NCBI RefSeq assembly: GCF_000013405.1
Contig: NC_007759.1
Span: 1,613,001-1,677,000 of the forward strand
Origin: Syntrophus aciditrophicus SB
GTDB lineage: Bacteria; Desulfobacterota; Syntrophia; Syntrophales; Syntrophaceae
DNA: 64,000 nucleotides
Direction of reading: 5' to 3'
Shown: piece by piece, positions 58,966 through 64,000 of the stretch
Layout: each line of letters starts with the position of its first letter
How positions within the stretch are numbered: position 1 is the stretch's first letter
Notes under the pieces: model-generated
Told to the model about the DNA's origin: nothing
Database searches by the model: none
The model's input: only the letters and a program-made list of their open reading frames with translations
Translations under genes and position numbers: made by a program

Positions 58966-59631
58966 ATGAACAGAAAGCTGCCTATTGGTGTCCTTGTCTC
59001 CGGAAGCGGTTCAAACCTGCAGTCCATCATTGATCACATTGAGCGGGGTCTACTTGGTGCGGAGATCAAGGTGGTGATCAGCAACGTACCAGATGCCTAT
59101 GCCTTGGAACGGGCCCGAAAACATCACCTTCCCACTCTCGTTATTCGTCATGAAGATTTTGAAACAAGGGAAGCATTCGACGCGGAAATTGTCCGTGTCT
59201 TTAAATCCGCAGATGTTGAGCTTGTCGTTATGGCCGGTTTTATGAGAATTATCACTCCTGTTTTACTTGATGCCTATCCGTACAGGGTCATGAACATTCA
59301 CCCTGCCCTTCTGCCTTCATTCCGGGGCATGAACGCGCAGCGTCAGGCTGTCGATTACGGTGTCCGATTTTCAGGATGCACGGTTCATTTTGTCGACCAA
59401 GGCGTTGATTCCGGTCCTATCATCATTCAGGCGGTTGTCCCCGTTCTTGATGAAGATACGGAAGAAACCCTTTCTGCAAGGATTTTAAAAGAGGAACACC
59501 GAATTTATCCCCAAGCCATTCAGTTTTTTGTCGAAGGACGAATTTCTGTCAATAATCGCAGGGTAAGAATTCGAGACGGAAAATGTGACGAATTCTTAAC
59601 AGTTCATAACCCTGCCCTTTCCGGATTCTAA
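58966..59631 (+). CDS. purN: Phosphoribosylglycinamide formyltransferase
   Basis: A 221-residue folate-dependent GAR transformylase, third step of purine synthesis. GVLVSGSGSNLQSIID binds the phosphate, FMRIITPVLLDAYPYRVMNIHPALLPSFRGMNAQ holds the Asn-His catalytic pair, and GCTVHFVDQGVDSGPII the Asp. I use the ATG at 58966; a TTG two codons upstream is possible. Confidence 0.95.
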   Translation: MNRKLPIGVLVSGSGSNLQSIIDHIERGLLGAEIKVVISNVPDAYALERARKHHLPTLVIRHEDFETREAFDAEIVRVFKSADVELVVMAGFMRIITPVLLDAYPYRVMNIHPALLPSFRGMNAQRQAVDYGVRFSGCTVHFVDQGVDSGPIIIQAVVPVLDEDTEETLSARILKEEHRIYPQAIQFFVEGRISVNNRRVRIRDGKCDEFLTVHNPALSGF

Positions 59632-59769
59632 AAAAAGGCAAAAAACTTTATATAATATTATACTATCAATTACATATATAAAGGGCTGTTCTGTTCTTTT
59701 TTTTGTGTTATACATAAATTAAAACATATTTTAGTCTCCAGCTTGCGGCACGGGAGGATTAATGGTTTC

Positions 59770-61134
59770 ATGAAAAAAGTTCAGCAGGAAGATTATATTA
59801 TACAAAACTTGGGTGAATGTGCGATCCAGTCTCCGGTAATCGTTAATGATTTTACGCCCGACAGCAAGCGTTTGCTGCTGAAACAATATCTTGACTATAG
59901 TAATACCGGAAAAAATAAGGACGAAAAAGTGAAAAGGGAGATTCCCCTTTCTGTGGAAGTGGCAGGTCCACGGGAAAAAATATTTTTCGATCCTTCCAAA
60001 ACAAAAGCGGCGATTGTCACTTGCGGCGGCTTGTGCCCGGGAATCAATGACGTGATTCGCGCCATCGTCATGCAATTATATCACCGTTACGGTGTTCGCA
60101 ACATAATTGGAATAAAGTATGGATTCCAAGGACTTATACCATCATACGGACATGAAATTGTTGAATTGACGCCTGAATCGGTTGAAAATATCCATCGCGA
60201 AGGTGGCAGTATATTATCTTCCTCACGAGGTCAGCAGAATATTGGAGAAATGGTTGACGCCCTTTCGCGAATGAATGTCAATATTTTTTTCTGTATCGGC
60301 GGTGATGGAACCATGCGCGCGGCTGAACGCATTACAGAGGAAATTACAAGACGAAAATTAAGCATAAGCCTAATCGGTATCCCGAAAACGATCGATAACG
60401 ATCTGAATTTTGTTCAGAAAACATTCGGGTTTGATACAGCAATCGCTGAATCCGAAAACGCAATCTCCTGCGCCCATGTTGAAGCGAAAGGTGCGCCTAT
60501 GGGAATAGGACTCGTCAAGATTATGGGACGGCTCTCCGGTCAGATCGCTGTTGGTGCGGCACTGGCACAGAATGACGTCAATTTTGTCCTGATTCCCGAA
60601 GTACCTTTTGATCTTGAAGGCGAAAACGGCCTCTTCAAAGCCTTGGAAAAACGTCTCATACGCAGAAAACATTGTGTTATTCTTGTGGCAGAAGGCGCCG
60701 GTCAGGAACTGATGCGCACAAATAATACGCCTCAGGAAACAGATGCTTCCGGCAATATCCGTCTGCTGGATATCGGCTATTTTTTAAAGGTGCGGATTGA
60801 AGACTACTTTAAAAAAGCGGGCATCCAGATCAATCTGAAATATATTGACCCCAGCTATATGATTCGCAGTGTTCGCGCAAGTGCCAGCGACAGTATCTAT
60901 TGCTCCGCTCTTGGCCAGTACGCCGTTCATGCCGGGATGGCCGGAAAAACCGGGATGCTGGTCGGTTTATTGAAAGATGAATATGTCCACTTGCCAATCC
61001 GGGTTGTTACTTCAGGGAAACAGATCGATCCGGAAGGCAATTTATGGATGCGGGTTCTTGAATCGACGGGTCAGCCTCCTTCCTTGCTTAATAAACCTTT
61101 GGACCCTCCTGTTGAGGAACATGTTGTTATTTGA
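59770..61134 (+). CDS. 6-phosphofructokinase, group with GGDGT signature (probably ATP-dependent)
   Basis: A 454-residue PFK of the long clade that includes plant and Treponema-type enzymes. It has an N-terminal extension of about 85 residues before the fold begins at AAIVTCGGLCPGINDVIRA. The donor-site motif GGDGTMRAA has Gly where PPi enzymes have Asp, pointing to ATP; but PKTIDND has the Lys typical of PPi enzymes, so the pattern is mixed. Substrate residues in MGRLSGQIAV. ATG at 59770 with GGGAGG 12 bases upstream. Convergent with a second PFK. Confidence 0.87.
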   Translation: MKKVQQEDYIIQNLGECAIQSPVIVNDFTPDSKRLLLKQYLDYSNTGKNKDEKVKREIPLSVEVAGPREKIFFDPSKTKAAIVTCGGLCPGINDVIRAIVMQLYHRYGVRNIIGIKYGFQGLIPSYGHEIVELTPESVENIHREGGSILSSSRGQQNIGEMVDALSRMNVNIFFCIGGDGTMRAAERITEEITRRKLSISLIGIPKTIDNDLNFVQKTFGFDTAIAESENAISCAHVEAKGAPMGIGLVKIMGRLSGQIAVGAALAQNDVNFVLIPEVPFDLEGENGLFKALEKRLIRRKHCVILVAEGAGQELMRTNNTPQETDASGNIRLLDIGYFLKVRIEDYFKKAGIQINLKYIDPSYMIRSVRASASDSIYCSALGQYAVHAGMAGKTGMLVGLLKDEYVHLPIRVVTSGKQIDPEGNLWMRVLESTGQPPSLLNKPLDPPVEEHVVI

Positions 61135-61154
61135 ATTTTTCCATGGGTGAGAAA

Positions 61155-61184
61155 AGCCCGCCAGTTAAACCTTACCGGCGGGCT
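61155..61184 (-). terminator. Terminator between the two phosphofructokinase genes
   Basis: Perfect 8-base stem AGCCCGCC (61155-61162) / GGCGGGCT (61177-61184) with a 14-base loop. On the reverse strand a T-run (TTTTC) follows, so it fits best as the end of the reverse PFK gene; it may also stop the forward one. Confidence 0.65.
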
Positions 61185-61232
61185 AAGCATAAATCCAACA
61201 CCTATAGAAAAATCCAGGTTAAATATCTAACT

Positions 61233-62339
61233 TTAACTGATTATGGATCGACGTCCATTATATCGTTCTTTGTCGTAATACTTTACAGTATCCACAAGTT
61301 TTAATTTTCCGATGCATTCCTTCAGAGGAACACTGGTAATTTCACCCCGCTGCAGGCTTGCCATACGGCCAAAATCTTCATTAATAATCATATCCACCGC
61401 AGCGATTCCAAACCATCTTGCCATCAGTCTGTCATGGGCTGATGGTGTACCGCCGCGCTGCAAATGACTAAGGATTAAGTGTCTGGTCTCCAGACTCGTT
61501 CTTCCTTCAATTTCATCAGCGACGAATTTGGCTATCCCCCCAAGAGCGACATGGCCGAATTCATCTATTTTGGAACTTGTGATAAACTCTTTCTGACCGA
61601 CCGGCTTCGCTCCCTCAGAGACAACAAGAATGGCATAGCGGATTTCCCTTCCTTTTCTTTCCTGGAGCAGCGTGCATATTTCATCGAGATTAAATGGATG
61701 TTCAGGAATAAGAATGATATAGGCGCCACTGCATTCACCGCCATGAAGTGCAAGCCATCCGGCGTGACGTCCCATGGTTTCCACAACGAAAATCCGGCTG
61801 TGTGAACCGGCTGTCGTCCGCAGACGGTCGATTTCTTCCGTAATCACATTGACGGCAGTGTCGAATCCAATAGAATAATCCGTTCCAACCAAGTCGTTAT
61901 CAATTGTCTTAGGAATACCAACGGTCTTGATTCCCAGTTTGTGCAGACTGTAAGCCGCCCCCAGAGTATCTTCCCCTCCGATGGCGACAACTACATCAAT
62001 TCCGAGTTTTTTAATATTATCCAGTAATATTTCCGATCTGTCATTTTTGGGATTGAAAGGATTGGTGCGTGAAGTTCCGAGGTTAGTCCCTCCATAACGG
62101 TCCCACGTCCGAACGATTTCTTCATCAAGAGGACGAGTGTATTTTGCCAGGCTTTTGGGATCGTCCGGATCAACATCAACCAGTCCACGCCATCCATCCG
62201 TAATCCCAATGACTTCGAATGACATGGAACGTTTTGATCCCAACCATTGATCTGTTGCACTTTTTGTAACCCATTTTACCGCGCCGTTCAAACCGGGACA
62301 ATCACCACCGCCTGTCAGTACAGCAATTTTCATTTTCAT
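61233..62339 (-). CDS. Pyrophosphate-type phosphofructokinase
   Basis: A 368-residue PFK starting MKMKIAVLTGGGDCPGLNGAV. Donor-site residues are GGEDTLGAA and PKTIDND: the Asp and the Lys both match PPi-dependent enzymes (Amycolatopsis-like clade) rather than ATP-dependent ones. VETMGRHAGWLAL binds fructose 6-phosphate. The PPi reaction is reversible and so can serve both glycolysis and gluconeogenesis. I start it at 62339 with GGGAGG six bases upstream; the longer frame to 62447 adds 36 residues with no family character. Confidence 0.9.
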   Translation of the reverse strand: MKMKIAVLTGGGDCPGLNGAVKWVTKSATDQWLGSKRSMSFEVIGITDGWRGLVDVDPDDPKSLAKYTRPLDEEIVRTWDRYGGTNLGTSRTNPFNPKNDRSEILLDNIKKLGIDVVVAIGGEDTLGAAYSLHKLGIKTVGIPKTIDNDLVGTDYSIGFDTAVNVITEEIDRLRTTAGSHSRIFVVETMGRHAGWLALHGGECSGAYIILIPEHPFNLDEICTLLQERKGREIRYAILVVSEGAKPVGQKEFITSSKIDEFGHVALGGIAKFVADEIEGRTSLETRHLILSHLQRGGTPSAHDRLMARWFGIAAVDMIINEDFGRMASLQRGEITSVPLKECIGKLKLVDTVKYYDKERYNGRRSIIS

Positions 62340-62600
62340 AAGCAGCCTCCCATGATTTATGAATTCACTTGTCAAATAAATAAATTGGTAATATTCCTCT
62401 GTGCCTTGCCTGGCGCGGGCCATCTGTTTGCGTGAAGCTTTTAACATAAGTGCTTCAAAAGAATCTATCTTTTTTCATCTATTGAAAGTTGCCTGAGGGA
62501 TAAGGAACTTGAATGAAATTAGATAAAGATAAAAAGTTCTTGCAAAAATAAACGTTATGTTTTAGTAACCAACGCATTCTTTTGAAGGGAGAAATGGTAC

Positions 62601-62798
62601 ATGTCTAGAATTTGTGACGTTTGTGGCAAGGGTCCGGTTGTCGGAAACAATGTGAGCCATGCAAATAATAAAACAAAGAAAGTTTGGTATCCCAATCTTC
62701 AGAGCCTCAGATGCCTTGACGGCAAAACAGGCGCAGTTAAAAGAATGAAGGTCTGCACGCGCTGTTTGCGTTCAGGTTTTGTAAAAAAGGCCTTGTAA
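62601..62798 (+). CDS. rpmB: 50S ribosomal protein L28
   Basis: A 65-residue L28 of the zinc-binding type: [28 protein letters not shown] begins with CxxC, and [12 protein letters not shown] supplies the second pair. GAAGGGAG lies eight bases before the ATG. No rpmG next to it. Confidence 0.96.
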
Positions 62799-63253
62799 AA
62801 AGGAGAGGATCCCTGAATCTCAGGCTAAATTCCGTATCATATTCAGGAACGCATCGCAATTGTCGATCAGAACCACCCCTTTGAGTGGGAACAATATAGT
62901 TTGCCTACCAAAAGAAATATCCGGATTAAGGTCGAATGGGTCTATATATAAGCCGATTCGGCCTTTTCTATTTTTTATAACCTTTTTCCTGATTATTCTC
63001 TTCCGTGGCTTTGCCTTTCCTCTATTTTCCTATGATTTTTCTTTCCATGCTTCACTTTGAAGAATGACCGAATTCTCATGAGTGAAAAAACGATCATATC
63101 CTTTCGCTGGAATAGCCATGTACTTTAGTTATGGATTTTTACCTTGCGGTCGGCATAAATGTGTGATGTAAATTCCCGCTCATATAGATCCTGCAAATCA
63201 TTAATGAGCCGTGCGTAACCTGAAAAACCTACTCGTTATAAGGATTAGAAATC
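62799..63253. other. Long gap after rpmB
   Basis: A 455-base gap. It holds a terminator about 130 bases after rpmB, so the rpmB transcript has a long 3' tail. A 66-codon frame (62860-63060) has no ribosome site and spans that terminator, so I leave it out. From 63060 to 63253 I see no recognisable element. Confidence 0.5.
62928..62976 (+). terminator. Terminator downstream of rpmB
   Basis: AAGGTCGAAT (62928-62937) pairs with ATTCGGCCTT (62956-62965) over 10 bases with one G-T pair; an interrupted T-run follows (to 62976). Confidence 0.65.
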
Positions 63254-64000
63254 ATGGAAAAAAGAATAACAGGAATGCGAAATTTATTGATCGCTCTGGC
63301 GGCTTTGCTGCTCGTCCTATTTCACCATCGGCCGGTTCAGGCCCTTCCTTTATCCGACGCGTCACACCCTGTCCCAGTCGCAGCTATGAAGCTTGTGCAG
63401 TTCTGTGCTGATCCCAAAGTCGGGTTCGATTCGCAAGCCGTTGCCAACCTTATAAATCATGTGATTGCACCTAAACAGAATAAAGAATCAGCTCTCCCCA
63501 CATTTCGGAATGCTACCGGAGCCTATTATGAACTCGACACCAGGATCAACTTTTCCGATTTCCTGAAATATTCCTTCAGCAGCGAAATTCCATCGGTTCT
63601 CACCAGTCCGGCTTCTCTAAGATATTCACTTTGGACAGACACTCAGGGAAAATCACAGAAAATGCCCGTCAATTGGAAACTGGTCCCCTCAAATGGAAAG
63701 CCGGTTATCATCCGCGGGTTGGAACAGATCGGGATCACTCCAGATATCAATACAGGCATTCATTATAAATATAAACTGCAAAGAACTCTCATCCTTCTTA
63801 ATCATGACAACCGGCAGGTCATTATTTCCATTTCAAAACAGACGGATATTTCCGATGTCGGCAAAAAGGGTGTCATTCTGGGGCATGATGACGACTGGAA
63901 TTACTATTATTCAGCAGAAACCGGTTCGACCAAGGCAGGACTGGGCTGGGTTAAATCCTACATTTATGACTATTTTTCCGTGGGAGTTCATATCCAGTCA
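63254..64000 (+). CDS. Exported protein of unknown function, N-terminal part
   Basis: An open frame of 249 codons that runs off the right edge. ATG at 63254 with AAGGA nine bases upstream. The signal peptide is clear: KR near the start, hydrophobic NLLIALAALLLVLF, then a likely cleavage after PVQA (about residue 31). The mature part is mixed beta-like sequence with several Tyr/Trp (HDDDWNYYYSAETG, VKSYIYDYFSVGVHIQ) and one Cys. I recognise no domain. Likely periplasmic or outer-membrane associated. Confidence 0.7.
   Translation, partial: MEKRITGMRNLLIALAALLLVLFHHRPVQALPLSDASHPVPVAAMKLVQFCADPKVGFDSQAVANLINHVIAPKQNKESALPTFRNATGAYYELDTRINFSDFLKYSFSSEIPSVLTSPASLRYSLWTDTQGKSQKMPVNWKLVPSNGKPVIIRGLEQIGITPDINTGIHYKYKLQRTLILLNHDNRQVIISISKQTDISDVGKKGVILGHDDDWNYYYSAETGSTKAGLGWVKSYIYDYFSVGVHIQS

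Noticed and set aside
62860-63060. 66-codon frame after rpmB with a hydrophobic middle
   Set aside because: No ribosome site and it spans the rpmB terminator; the hydrophobic part comes from the T-rich terminator tail.

Overview
This window looks like a chromosomal core region of an anaerobic deltaproteobacterium (Desulfobacterota), most like the Syntrophus group. I infer this from gene content and order, near-even base composition, many GTG/TTG starts, and a PPi-type phosphofructokinase alongside a second PFK; I could not run a search. Almost every gene is housekeeping. I see no transposase, integrase, phage gene, CRISPR array, toxin-antitoxin pair or secretion cluster.

Layout. 1-8.3 kb: start of lepA (reverse), adk, an FmdB-type zinc ribbon, an aminotransferase, acyP, ligA with a small unknown gene in front of it, then forward phosphodiesterase, HIT, LapA-like and Mut7-C genes. 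7.75-10.3 kb: a reverse pair, mogA and an EF-G-like GTPase. 10.5-14.3 kb: a biotin carboxylase and a divergent carboxyltransferase/biotin-carrier protein behind a strong promoter. 14.3-22.1 kb: DUF4911, a frameshifted exported protein, recD2, secA, argJ and a polysaccharide deacetylase. 22.1-35.7 kb: a possible small RNA, rnk, then a long forward run: rpsB-tsf-pyrH-frr-uppS-cdsA-dxr-rseP-tsaB-psd-pssA-asd-rsmD-coaD-aspC, linking translation, isoprenoid, envelope lipid and aspartate metabolism. 35.8-44.9 kb: a PurF-like protein lacking its glutaminase nucleophile, ispG, proS, rel, an amidase, rph, rdgB (apparently with a CTG start) and tRNA-Pro. 45-52.8 kb: a small unknown gene, tRNA-Lys (reverse), dtd, DUF1285, guaB, dnaE and a UPF0280 gene. 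52.9-57.6 kb (reverse): a J-domain protein, a YfgM-like TPR protein, a YbgC-type thioesterase and an overlapping apgM-type mutase/hom pair. 57.9-64 kb: purM, purN, two tail-to-tail phosphofructokinases with different donor signatures, rpmB and the start of an exported protein of unknown function.

I did not find a clear undescribed multi-gene system. The best leads are single-gene oddities: the glutaminase-dead PurF paralogue that keeps its iron-sulfur cysteines; the carboxyltransferase with an altered signature motif; the apgM-like protein fused by overlap to homoserine dehydrogenase (a candidate homoserine kinase); the PFK pair; the apparent CTG start of rdgB; a one-base frameshift in an exported protein; and a structured, terminated transcript candidate near 22.2 kb.
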